A stretch of 16,933 nucleotides of DNA, taken from assembly GCA_038058335.1 (NCBI GenBank), contig JBBUBI010000035.1:1-16933 (forward strand). Reading direction: 5' to 3'. The DNA comes from JBBTVO01 sp038058335 (GTDB taxonomy: Bacteria; Patescibacteriota; Microgenomatia; Levybacterales; UBA12049). The notes under the pieces are model-generated. The model had not been told where the DNA came from. It ran no database searches and saw nothing but the letters and a program-made list of their open reading frames with translations. The position numbers were made by a program, and so were the translations under genes. Below, one piece after another: positions 1-7,475 of this stretch. The first letter of the stretch is position 1. Each line of letters begins with the position of its first letter.

Positions 1-1665
1 AATAACAAAGTTTCTTTTATTCCAATTGGAGGCATAGGTGATGTGACACGAAATATGTATCTCTATGAGTACGAAAACGAGATACTTATAGTTGATTGCG
101 GAATCGGTTTTGCAGATGAGACAATGCTCGGAGTTGATCTTCTTCTTCCTGACATATCATATCTTTTGAGTACTCAAAAGAAGATCGTGGGAATGGTCCT
201 GACTCATGGACACGAGGATCATATTGGAGCATTGCCATTTATACTTCCTCAGTTCGCAAGTAAAGGAATAAAATTCCCAATTTACGGCAGCCCTCTAACA
301 TCTGCTCTTGCCAACGAAAAAATAAAAGAATTTAACATAAATCAGAAAATAACGACAGTTAATTACGATAATCCCGAAGTAAAACTCGGGAATTTTAGCG
401 TTTCTTTCATCCGAGTTACTCATTCAATTCCGGATAGCGCACATTTATTTATAAAAACACCCCCAATGAATTTTTATCACGGAAGTGATTTCAAATTTGA
501 TCTTACCCCTTTCGACGGGAAAAAAACTGATTTTCCAAAAATTGTCAAAGAATCCTCTCAGGGAGTTGTATGTCTTATGTCTGATTGCTTACGTTCCGAA
601 AAAGAAGGTTTTACCAAATCGGAACAGGCTTTGGCAGATAATATCGAAAGAGAGATGAGGATTTGCCAGGGTAAATTTATTCTTACAACTTATTCATCAA
701 GTATTTCGAGACTAAATCAAGCGGTTCAGGCAGCAAGCAAGCTTGGGAGAAAAGTTGTGTTTGTGGGACGGTCATTGATAAATACAACAACTCTTGCCCA
801 AAACCTGGGCTACATGAAGCTTGATAAAGGAATGGAAGTTTCACTTAACGATGTTAGAAGATACAGAGACAAAGACTTATTATTTCTTGTTGCGGGAAGC
901 CAGGCGCAGGAAAATTCAGCTTTATCAAGAATAGCAAACGGAGAACACAGAGAGATATCAGTTGGAAAAAATGACATGGTTCTTTTTTCCGCAGATCCCA
1001 TTCCTGGAAATGAAGTTTCTATTAATGCTCTAGTTGATAACCTTTCTAGGAAAGGTGTTAAGGTTATTTATTCTCAGCTAAGTGATGATTTTCATGTCTC
1101 GGGACATGGTGCAGCTGATGATCTAATGCTCCTTATGGAACTAGTTAAGCCGAAGAAGCTGGTGCCCATCGGAGGTACATATAGGCAAATGATAGCTTAT
1201 AAAAATTTAGGACTAAGGCAAGGCTTTTTAGAAAGTGATATATTTTTGATCGAAAATGGTTGGGAACTTGTTTTTGAAAATGGCAAGGTTACCACCGGGA
1301 AAAAAATTTCCACAAAAAATATTTATGTAGATCAGATTTCAGGAGGGGAAATAGAAAGCATAGTTCTGAGGGATAGAGAGAAATTATCAAAAGAAGGTGT
1401 TGTAATTGTTATTGCTGAAATTGATACTGAGACGGGTCAGGCTATTGATTTGCCGACAGTGGTTACCCGAGGATTATCCGTGCAAGAAAATAGAATAGCC
1501 AATAAAACCGTTGCAGCAGATGTTAAAAATGTCTTCTCGGGTAAAAAGAGTAAGGTAACAGATTGGATTTATATAAGAAAAAAAGTTGGAGAAGCTGCAG
1601 AGAGGTCAATATTCAAAAATCTGAAGAGGCGCCCTCTTGTTTTGCCGGTAGTAATTGAAGAGTAA
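1..1665 (+). CDS. rnj: Ribonuclease J, 5' end outside window
   Basis: Metallo-beta-lactamase/beta-CASP ribonuclease J, the 5'-exo/endonuclease of mRNA decay and rRNA maturation in the cytoplasm. The reading frame is open to base 1 and the residues before the first GTG (43) already match the family start (VSFIPIGGIGDVTRN), so the true start lies upstream. Counting from the GTG at 43, visible motifs are THGHEDH (54-60, metal ligands), HSIPDS (127-132), SDFKFD (148-153), the beta-CASP region with GRS (242-244) and PIPGNE (319-324), SGHG (353-356) and a C-terminal domain to residue 540. Oddly, the family motif HGEYR is GGTYR here (377-381), so a histidine normally binding metal is replaced by glycine, and FASNxxR is changed to YSSSISR. 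The fold is certain; full catalytic activity is not. ftsK follows 46 bases downstream on the same strand. Confidence 0.93.
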   Translation, partial: NNKVSFIPIGGIGDVTRNMYLYEYENEILIVDCGIGFADETMLGVDLLLPDISYLLSTQKKIVGMVLTHGHEDHIGALPFILPQFASKGIKFPIYGSPLTSALANEKIKEFNINQKITTVNYDNPEVKLGNFSVSFIRVTHSIPDSAHLFIKTPPMNFYHGSDFKFDLTPFDGKKTDFPKIVKESSQGVVCLMSDCLRSEKEGFTKSEQALADNIEREMRICQGKFILTTYSSSISRLNQAVQAASKLGRKVVFVGRSLINTTTLAQNLGYMKLDKGMEVSLNDVRRYRDKDLLFLVAGSQAQENSALSRIANGEHREISVGKNDMVLFSADPIPGNEVSINALVDNLSRKGVKVIYSQLSDDFHVSGHGAADDLMLLMELVKPKKLVPIGGTYRQMIAYKNLGLRQGFLESDIFLIENGWELVFENGKVTTGKKISTKNIYVDQISGGEIESIVLRDREKLSKEGVVIVIAEIDTETGQAIDLPTVVTRGLSVQENRIANKTVAADVKNVFSGKKSKVTDWIYIRKKVGEAAERSIFKNLKRRPLVLPVVIEE

Positions 1666-1672
1666 TATTTAG

Positions 1673-1702
1673 TTTGTAGTCTCAAACTTAAGTATATATA
1701 AT
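1673..1702 (+). promoter_or_regulatory. Candidate ftsK promoter, near-leaderless
   Basis: A perfect TATAAT at 1697-1702 ends 9 bases before the ftsK ATG at 1712. A weak -35-like TTTGTA lies at 1673-1678 with an 18-base spacer. Transcription would begin at about 1709-1712, at the start codon, and no Shine-Dalgarno sequence precedes the ATG. This agrees with a leaderless mRNA. The -35 match is poor and AT-rich spacers produce TATAAT by chance, so confidence is moderate. Confidence 0.45.
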
Positions 1703-1711
1703 AGTATAGTC

Positions 1712-3823
1712 ATGGCCAAAAGAAGAAAATATAGAAAAGGAAAACTCAAGTTTAAACTAAAGAAAACTACTGTTTATTCAATCTTCTCTTTTGGTTTAAT
1801 TATTTCAGGCCTCCTTATTTTTTTATCTTTCACTGAGAGTCAGCCGTCTCTGCAGATAATATCTGATCAGGTTGACAGATACTTTGGGGGCGCATCGTTT
1901 TTGTTTCCTTTAGTTTTGATATTTTTTGGGTTTCTATTTTTGAGACTTAAAATTTTCATCTCAAAACCAAATGTCGCAATAGGATTCTTACTTTTTTTTG
2001 TTTGTATAAGTGCGCTTTTCAAAAGCGGTCTGATAGGAGATTATTTATTCAGATCAATTTCAGACGTTATAACCGGATTGGGTGCGTCTTTAGTTTATAC
2101 AGCCGGAGTTTTTATCGGTTTGGTCGTACTCTTCGATACGTCAATCGATGAAATTATAGGCGCTATTGGAGCGGTATTTAAAATCATTCCGAGGTTTTTT
2201 CCAAAAACAATTTTTTCTTTCTTCAAAAACAGTAAATCTTCAGGATTTAAAGACAGGCAGATGATGATCAAGGGAGGAATGAAGGATACTTCACGTCTTT
2301 CAGACCGTGAAATGATAATTTCAGAACCTGCTATCAAAAAAGAGCCAGGGCTTTTGACTGATCGGCTTGTAAGTAATACGGCATCGGATGGAAAAATTTG
2401 GGAAAATCCGCCGTTGTCACTTCTTTCTGATTCTTCAGGATCAAAAGCAGAAAGAGGAGATGTAAATAAAATTGCCAAAACCATCGAGCAGACGCTTGAG
2501 AGTTTTAATATACGAGCCAGAGTTGTGGAGGTAAATTTGGGACCTGCTGTCACACAATACGCAATTGAGATTGCTCAGGGAACAAAATTGACAAAAATTA
2601 CTTCACTGTCCAATGACCTTGCGCTTTCCACTGAAGCTCCGACCGGACAGATCAGAATTGAAGCACCAATTCCCGGCAGGAATTTAGTAGGTATTGAAAT
2701 CCCGAACAGAAGTCTAGAAATTGTCACTCTTAAGACTATGCTGGAGTCAAGCGTGATGAGAAAAAGCAAATCAAAACTCACTGTCTCAATGGGTCTTGAC
2801 GTATCCGGAACACCAGTGGTCGCGGATATTGCCAAAATGCCCCATGTACTTATCGCAGGAACTACAGGATCCGGAAAATCTGTAATGATAAATTCTTTCG
2901 TTTCTTCGCTTTTGTTCCGAGCAACACCTGCTGAGGTAAAGCTTATTATGATAGACCCGAAGCGAGTCGAGCTTACGGTTTACAATGGAATTCCGCATCT
3001 TATGACACCTGTTATTGTGGAGGTTGAGAAGATTCTTGCTTCTTTGAAATGGGCCATGAATCAAATGGACGAGAGATATAAGAAATTTGCCGAAAGAGGA
3101 GTAAGGAATATCGATTCCTATAACGAGCTCTCCGGTTTTCAGGCGCTTCCTTATATCGTGATTCTCGTAGATGAGCTTGCTGATCTTATGGCATTTGCGC
3201 CAGTTGAAGTCGAGGATGCAATTGCCCGACTTGCTCAGATGGCTCGTGCGACCGGAATTCATCTCGTCGTTGCTACACAAAGACCGTCAGTTGACGTAAT
3301 AACCGGTCTGATAAAGGCAAATATCCCGACGCGTATCGCATTTAACGTTTCATCGATGATCGATTCAAGAGTAATTCTTGATACTCCCGGTGCTGAGAAA
3401 TTGCTCGGAAGAGGAGATATGCTTTATATTCCGCCTGAACAGGCAAAGCCTACGCGTATTCAAGGAGCATTTGTGTCAGAAAAGGAAGTTAAGAGGCTTG
3501 TCGAATTCCTCAAGCAAAAAGGACCCCCTGTTGAATATACAGATGAGGTTACTCAAACACCTTTAGTCAGTCCAAGAGTCAGTGCCTCAATGGGGGCGGA
3601 TGGAAGAGATGCATTTTTTGAAGAGGCAATAAGAATTGTCTGTCAGCATGATAGGGCATCAGCTTCTCTTCTTCAAAGGAGATTGTCGATTGGGTACTCA
3701 CGTGCTGCAAGAATTATAGATCAGCTTGAAGCATCTAGCATAATCGGCCCGGGTACGGGATCTAAGCCACGTGACGTGCTCGTGAGAAATGCGGATGAGG
3801 TTATTAACAATTTAAATCAATAA
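1712..3823 (+). CDS. ftsK: DNA translocase FtsK/SpoIIIE
   Basis: Septum-anchored ATP-driven DNA pump that moves chromosome ends through the closing division site. The 703 residues show the family order: a basic N-terminus, four membrane helices (about 22-40, 61-78, 86-104, 120-141), a short polar linker (about 165-245), then the motor. The motor has Walker A GTTGSGKS (383-390), IDPKRVEL (414-421), Walker B VILVDELADL (483-492), ATQRPSVDVITG (521-532) and LLGRGDMLY (564-572). A C-terminal winged-helix gamma domain (about 631-695) that reads the chromosome's polar guide motifs is present (SIGYSRAARIIDQLE, 659-673). The linker is short compared with E. coli FtsK and close to SpoIIIE/SftA size. 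The ATG at 1712 is supported by the basic pre-TM segment and the TATAAT box just upstream. All key motor motifs are intact. Confidence 0.96.
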   Translation: MAKRRKYRKGKLKFKLKKTTVYSIFSFGLIISGLLIFLSFTESQPSLQIISDQVDRYFGGASFLFPLVLIFFGFLFLRLKIFISKPNVAIGFLLFFVCISALFKSGLIGDYLFRSISDVITGLGASLVYTAGVFIGLVVLFDTSIDEIIGAIGAVFKIIPRFFPKTIFSFFKNSKSSGFKDRQMMIKGGMKDTSRLSDREMIISEPAIKKEPGLLTDRLVSNTASDGKIWENPPLSLLSDSSGSKAERGDVNKIAKTIEQTLESFNIRARVVEVNLGPAVTQYAIEIAQGTKLTKITSLSNDLALSTEAPTGQIRIEAPIPGRNLVGIEIPNRSLEIVTLKTMLESSVMRKSKSKLTVSMGLDVSGTPVVADIAKMPHVLIAGTTGSGKSVMINSFVSSLLFRATPAEVKLIMIDPKRVELTVYNGIPHLMTPVIVEVEKILASLKWAMNQMDERYKKFAERGVRNIDSYNELSGFQALPYIVILVDELADLMAFAPVEVEDAIARLAQMARATGIHLVVATQRPSVDVITGLIKANIPTRIAFNVSSMIDSRVILDTPGAEKLLGRGDMLYIPPEQAKPTRIQGAFVSEKEVKRLVEFLKQKGPPVEYTDEVTQTPLVSPRVSASMGADGRDAFFEEAIRIVCQHDRASASLLQRRLSIGYSRAARIIDQLEASSIIGPGTGSKPRDVLVRNADEVINNLNQ

Positions 3824-3850
3824 TTTTTAATTTTCATTTTTTAATTTTCA

Positions 3851-3879
3851 TTGAAAACTTCAAATTTTAAATTTTAAAT
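3851..3879 (+). promoter_or_regulatory. Weak candidate promoter before rodZ-like gene
   Basis: TTGAAA (3851-3856) and TTAAAT (3874-3879) are spaced by 17 bases. Transcription would start at about 3886, a few bases before the ATG at 3890. The whole 66-base gap 3824-3889 is nearly pure A/T, with TTTTAATTTTCA occurring twice and AATTTTAA-type repeats, plus a TTTTCA/TGAAAA inverted repeat at 3845-3857. Such composition makes chance matches likely, and no clear terminator for ftsK is seen there. Confidence 0.25.
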
Positions 3880-3889
3880 TCAAAAGAGA

Positions 3890-4522
3890 ATGATTAGAGC
3901 CGGACAAAGACTTTATGATGAAAGAAAAAGACGTGGATTATCACTTGAAGCGGTCTCAGGCGCTACTAAAATAAGGGAAGAATTTCTTCGGGCGATTGAA
4001 AAAGGTGAATATAATAAATTGCCGTCTCCATCTTACGCACAGGGCTTTGTAAGAAGTTATATTCGGTATCTTGAGCTGCCTGAGAAAGATACTTTGGCAA
4101 TTTTTAGAAGAGAATTTTCTGAAGACAAAGACTACAAAGTCTTGCCTGATGGATTTGCAAAACGAAAAGCAATTCCAGTAAGAAAGTTTAGGATAAGGCA
4201 GATTGCCTTAGTTGCTGTTTTGGTCATCATTCTATTGATCGGATATATTTCCTATCAATACAGACACGTTTTCTTAAATCCTCCGCTTGAAATATCGGCC
4301 CCCCTAGAAGGAGCAACTTTGTCTTCTTCAACGATATCGATTGAGGGCAAGACAGATCCTTCATCAACAATTTATATTGAAGACGAAGCTGTAATAGTTA
4401 GCGAAAATGGAGATTTCAAAAAAGAAATAGTTGGCTTTCCGGGTGAGACTACGATCAATATAAAAGCGGTAAATCGTTTTGGCAAGCAGACCTCCGTAGA
4501 GCGCCACATTCTAATAAAGTAA
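3890..4522 (+). CDS. RodZ-like helix-turn-helix membrane protein
   Basis: Bitopic membrane protein of RodZ layout, 210 residues. RodZ links the MreB cytoskeleton to the cell-wall machinery in rod-shaped bacteria. Residues 1-70 match the cytoplasmic HTH_25 domain: LYDERKRRGLSLEAVSGATKI (8-28), then YLKAIE-like FLRAIEKGEY (32-41) and the YAQGFVRSYIRYL segment (49-61). A basic stretch precedes one membrane helix (about 104-122). The outer part (about 130-210) is not the usual RodZ C-terminal domain; it looks like a single small Ig-like beta domain with NGDF and PGETTINIKAVNRFG, as in glucodextranase-B-like repeats. AAGAG sits very close to the ATG and is too near to be an ordinary Shine-Dalgarno site. 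mreB is not in the window, so a role in cell shape is inferred from architecture only. Confidence 0.85.
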   Translation: MIRAGQRLYDERKRRGLSLEAVSGATKIREEFLRAIEKGEYNKLPSPSYAQGFVRSYIRYLELPEKDTLAIFRREFSEDKDYKVLPDGFAKRKAIPVRKFRIRQIALVAVLVIILLIGYISYQYRHVFLNPPLEISAPLEGATLSSSTISIEGKTDPSSTIYIEDEAVIVSENGDFKKEIVGFPGETTINIKAVNRFGKQTSVERHILIK

Positions 4523-4560
4523 ACTATATATTAATTCTTGTTTGTTACACTTAATCATAA

Positions 4561-4589
4561 TTGACACAAAATTCATAAGATGCTATGTT
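4561..4589 (+). promoter_or_regulatory. Strong extended -10 promoter, near-leaderless
   Basis: A consensus TTGACA (4561-4566) is followed after exactly 17 bases by TATGTT (4584-4589), which carries the TGn extension (TGC, 4581-4583). Predicted transcription start is about 4596, giving a leader of about 6 bases before the ATG at 4602. No Shine-Dalgarno sequence fits in that leader. This is the best -35/-10 pair in the window and drives the two small membrane-protein genes. Confidence 0.65.
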
Positions 4590-4601
4590 TAATAGTACAT
4601 T

Positions 4602-4868
4602 ATGATTGATCCTGCTCAGACTGCATTATTTCTAGTAATAATTGTTCTAACAATACTTCTTCTTGCACTCGGGATTCAGGTTTTCTTCATTCTAAGAGAA
4701 TTAAGACAGACGATTAATAAAGCCAATAAAGTCCTCGATGATACAGGAATTATTACTGAGAGCGTCTCCGGTCCGATCTCCAATCTATCAAATATGGCTT
4801 CGGGACTCAAGATGGGTTCGATAATTGCTTCTCTTCTATCAAGAAAAAAAACAAAGAAAAGAGATTAG
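4602..4868 (+). CDS. Small single-span membrane protein
   Basis: An 88-residue protein of unknown function. One hydrophobic helix at the N-terminus (about 7-32) is followed by an amphipathic helical stretch rich in E, R, K and N (about 34-60) and a very basic tail (SRKKTKKRD). The layout recalls the DUF948/YoxC-type membrane proteins, but I see no diagnostic motif, so the family is not assigned. It has its own well-matched promoter, and its stop is 2 bases before the next ATG (4871), so the two genes are probably made together and may act as a pair at the membrane. The ATG at 4602 is chosen because the promoter ends just before it and the hydrophobic helix starts six residues in. Confidence 0.7.
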   Translation: MIDPAQTALFLVIIVLTILLLALGIQVFFILRELRQTINKANKVLDDTGIITESVSGPISNLSNMASGLKMGSIIASLLSRKKTKKRD

Positions 4869-4870
4869 TA

Positions 4871-5224
4871 ATGGAACATAATAAAAACAATCACAGCAAT
4901 AAATTTCTTGACGGTTTCCTGTGGGGTTTTATTATAGGTGGTGCTGTAGTTTTCCTAATTGGGACGAAGAAGGGCAAGAAGCTCCTGAAAGCAATTACAG
5001 AAGAGGGAATGGGAGGCATTTCAGATATTATTGATGGAGGATTAATGGACGAAGAAGCGGAAGATGATTACGAAGATGTTGAGGATGATGTTGAAGACCC
5101 ATCCTCCGCCAAGGCTTCGGAGGGCAATGGAAAAGTTTCCAATGGAGTCGCAGATGTAAAAGAAAAAGTAAGTGAAGTAAAGCCCTCAATCCGCAAGCGT
5201 TTCTTCCGCAGAAAAAGCTCTTAG
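4871..5224 (+). CDS. YtxH-like small membrane protein, acidic middle
   Basis: A 117-residue protein with an N-terminal glycine-rich helix FLDGFLWGFIIGGAVVFLIG (12-31) followed by TKKGKKLLKAI. This resembles YtxH/GvpP-type proteins, where a glycine-zipper membrane helix precedes a GKxxR/K motif. The middle (about 60-77) is strongly acidic (D/E runs), and the C-terminus is basic (RKRFFRRK). The segment SSAKASEG (78-85) is encoded by a small GC-rich palindromic repeat (5103-5123), an apparent in-frame insertion. It follows the 88-aa membrane protein by 2 bases and ends 2 bases from the convergent mltG stop. The function is unknown; YtxH proteins are often linked to stress, but that is not shown here. 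Confidence 0.72.
   Translation: MEHNKNNHSNKFLDGFLWGFIIGGAVVFLIGTKKGKKLLKAITEEGMGGISDIIDGGLMDEEAEDDYEDVEDDVEDPSSAKASEGNGKVSNGVADVKEKVSEVKPSIRKRFFRRKSS
5103..5123. repeat. Short GC-rich palindromic repeat inside a gene
   Basis: Arms CCTCCG (5103-5108) and CGGAGG (5118-5123) surround CCAAGGCTT, which holds a further AAG/CTT pairing. It is much richer in GC than its surroundings and encodes SSAKASEG in frame. Elements of this look (CCTCCGc..AAgCTTCGGAGG) are, from memory, common small dispersed repeats in Patescibacteria genomes. Only one copy is in this window, so its repeat status rests on that recollection. Confidence 0.5.
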
Positions 5225-5226
5225 TC

Positions 5227-6183
5227 TTATAATCCGTACTTTTCTATATTATTATTGTGGCCTTCGAGATCCTCTGCATATCTATTTATCCCATTCCTAT
5301 CCGTAATGTAATACAAATATGATGTCCTTGCGGGTTTTACAGCTGCCTGAAGACTGGCAAGACCGGGATTACTTATGGGGGTTGGCGGAAGGCCAGCAAC
5401 GCGATAAGTATTGTAAGGCGAATTCAGTAATTTATCCGTATTCGTCAGAGATTTTTTCCACCATCTTTTTTGATCAGTTTGATAGCCAAGTGCATATTGA
5501 ATAGTCGCGTCAATATCAAGCTTCATACCAATTCTAAGTCTATTCGAAATAACGCTTGAGACTAGCGGTCTGTCTTCTACGTGCTTTGCTTCTCGTTCTA
5601 TCATAGATGCCAGAGTTACAATGTCTTCCTGTGAAAGTTTGGTTGCAAAAGTATCAAGAGTGGAATATTTATTTGTAAAATTATTTTTTAGCATACTGAT
5701 TATAATGCTTATGTCAGCATCTTTCGGGATAAGATAAGTGTCGGGGAAAAGATAACCTTCGTTCTTCTCAAGCTCAACTGCCCACGTTTCTTGATATGTC
5801 GGAATTTTTTCCTTCAAAATAGCATTTATTTCCGTAGCTCTTAAGCCTTCGGGAATTGTTACCCAAATATCCAATATTCCAAGCCTTAGAGTATCAAGCA
5901 CCTCATTCATGGTCATCGACGAATTTAACCTGAAATCACCAGCCTGAATTTCTTTATCAACTCCCAGTCTTTTGACTTGAAGGAAAAAAACAATTGGATC
6001 GCGGATTAGATTCTGATCCTTAAGACTATTGGCGATTTCTCTTACTCCAGCACCTTTTTGGACTACAAATATCTGTGGTTTACTATCTTTGGGATTTACT
6101 GATCCTGTTCCGTTTTTCCACCAGATGAATAATCCAGCGCCAAGTATAATAAAAACAATTAAAAGTGTGGTTAGTCTTTTCAT
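5227..6183 (-). CDS. mltG: Endolytic murein transglycosylase MltG
   Basis: Membrane-anchored lytic transglycosylase (YceG family) that cleaves nascent glycan strands and is thought to set their length. The 318 residues start with an N-terminal membrane anchor (about 4-22), then a LysM-like region (PQIFVVQKGAGVREIANSL, 36-54). The catalytic domain follows: EGYLFPDTY (142-150), LASMIEREA with the conserved glutamates E196/E198, NRLRIGMKLDIDATIQYALG (214-233), and SPYNTYRVAGLPPTPISNPG (255-274). Length is close to the family norm. The ATG overlaps the deoA stop by 4 bases (ATGA, 6183-6180) and no Shine-Dalgarno site precedes it, so translation is probably coupled. It is the last gene of the minus-strand operon and converges on the YtxH-like gene. 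Confidence 0.94.
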   Translation of the reverse strand: MKRLTTLLIVFIILGAGLFIWWKNGTGSVNPKDSKPQIFVVQKGAGVREIANSLKDQNLIRDPIVFFLQVKRLGVDKEIQAGDFRLNSSMTMNEVLDTLRLGILDIWVTIPEGLRATEINAILKEKIPTYQETWAVELEKNEGYLFPDTYLIPKDADISIIISMLKNNFTNKYSTLDTFATKLSQEDIVTLASMIEREAKHVEDRPLVSSVISNRLRIGMKLDIDATIQYALGYQTDQKRWWKKSLTNTDKLLNSPYNTYRVAGLPPTPISNPGLASLQAAVKPARTSYLYYITDRNGINRYAEDLEGHNNNIEKYGL

Positions 6184-7475
6184 AAAATACTTAAAATTGG
6201 AAATTTGGAACTAGTCCTTTTTCCTTCCATAAGATTATACATTTTTTGACTATATATTGTATAGATTGTCTCATCCTTTTTTACTTCTTCTCCGCTTTTT
6301 TTATTTAGATAAATGCCGGCTCCTTTTTGATCAGGTGCTCCAAGAACTCTTGCAAGCATTGCAATATTTTTTATATTTATTTTGTGTACTGCCCCACTTT
6401 TCTTAGCTTTTATTTCATGGGACCATTTTCCGGGATTTAGCTCCTCGCTTTTTATGGTTTTTTTTCCTCCCTGAGCCGAGATTATATCTCTCATTTTGGA
6501 GAGAGCCTTGCCGCTTTTTAATATTTCTCTTGTCCATCCTTCGCAATTTTCGTATTTCGACATTACGTCCTTTTTTAAAGACTCAGGTGAATCTTTAAGG
6601 CATAATTCTAGAAGTTCGGAAGCGATTATAATACTTTTTTCTTCAAGATCAATTGCCCGATCAGCTTTTTGTTCAAGTACTTTTAAGGCTTCTTTTGTCT
6701 CAAGCACTGGTCCAACACCTCTTCCCACAGGTTCGTCAGTCTTATTAACAAGTATTTTTATTTCTACTCCAAATTCGCCAGCTAGTTCCTGAAATTTATC
6801 TTTGAGAATTTCTGCATCTTTTTTCTTATGAACTTTTGTAGAACTTCCATAAGGAAGATCAATTACAATGTGATTTGATCCGAATGCAATCTTTTTTGCC
6901 ATGATAGAAACAAGAATTTTATCATAACTTTCAAAAAATAGCGGTTTTTCAACATTTATCATTACATCATCTGCAGGTGCAATTCCAAAACTTCCTCCCC
7001 AGACAATGCAACCATTTGTTTTCTCTACTATTTCATAAATTTTTTCTTTGGAGTGGACAACTGGTGCTAATACTTCCATGTCATCTGCTGTCCCCCCTGG
7101 AGAAGTAATTGCGCGGGATGAACTTTTCGGAATCTTGAATCCTGCGGCAGCAACGATCGGAACTACTATTAGTGTGGTTCTTGTTCCGGGAATTCCGCCT
7201 ATTGAGTGTTTGTCCGCTACAATGCCTTTGAACTGAAGCTTCTCACCTGTCTCAATCATTGCTTTTGTCAGATAGAAAAGTTCTTTTGAAGTAAATCCTT
7301 TTGAGTATCCCGATGCAGCAAAGTAAGTAGTTAGGATATCACCAAGTCTGTTTTTAGAAATCTCATCCATTATGGAGAAAATTTCATCATACGTAAGTCT
7401 TTTTCCAGTTAATTTTTTTTGAATCGCCAGAAGTGCATCTCTATTGTTTTCTTCATTGTTTTCAGGGGTTTTCAT
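6180..7475 (-). CDS. deoA: AMP phosphorylase-type nucleoside phosphorylase
   Basis: Member of the thymidine/AMP phosphorylase family, which splits a nucleoside or NMP with phosphate into base and (deoxy)ribose phosphate. The motifs DKHSIGGIPGTRTTLIVVPI (88-107) and SSSRAITSPGGTADDMEVLA (118-137) fit AMP phosphorylase of the archaeal/CPR NMP pathway better than ordinary thymidine phosphorylase, which has KHSTGGVGDK. In that pathway AMP plus phosphate gives adenine and ribose 1,5-bisphosphate, which feeds an isomerase and RuBisCO; neither is in the window. At 431 residues it lacks the N-terminal domain of about 85 residues found in archaeal AMP phosphorylases. Substrate is therefore inferred. 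The gene has a good Shine-Dalgarno site (7482-7489) and overlaps its upstream neighbour by ATGA. AMP phosphorylase is moderately likely; the family is near certain. Confidence 0.85.
   Translation of the reverse strand: MKTPENNEENNRDALLAIQKKLTGKRLTYDEIFSIMDEISKNRLGDILTTYFAASGYSKGFTSKELFYLTKAMIETGEKLQFKGIVADKHSIGGIPGTRTTLIVVPIVAAAGFKIPKSSSRAITSPGGTADDMEVLAPVVHSKEKIYEIVEKTNGCIVWGGSFGIAPADDVMINVEKPLFFESYDKILVSIMAKKIAFGSNHIVIDLPYGSSTKVHKKKDAEILKDKFQELAGEFGVEIKILVNKTDEPVGRGVGPVLETKEALKVLEQKADRAIDLEEKSIIIASELLELCLKDSPESLKKDVMSKYENCEGWTREILKSGKALSKMRDIISAQGGKKTIKSEELNPGKWSHEIKAKKSGAVHKINIKNIAMLARVLGAPDQKGAGIYLNKKSGEEVKKDETIYTIYSQKMYNLMEGKRTSSKFPILSIL

Noticed and set aside
2095..2553. Antisense frame (152 codons) inside ftsK
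   Set aside because: It is opposite the FtsK linker and shows only low-complexity serine and isoleucine-rich sequence.
2786..3280. Long antisense frame (164 codons) inside ftsK
   Set aside because: It lies fully opposite the conserved motor domain, has no recognisable motif and an unnatural composition; it is a shadow of ftsK.
5190..5240. Terminator between the convergent genes at 5224/5227
   Set aside because: Only a poor hairpin with internal mismatches (AGC-TTTCT/AGAAA-GCT) is present and it has no T-run.
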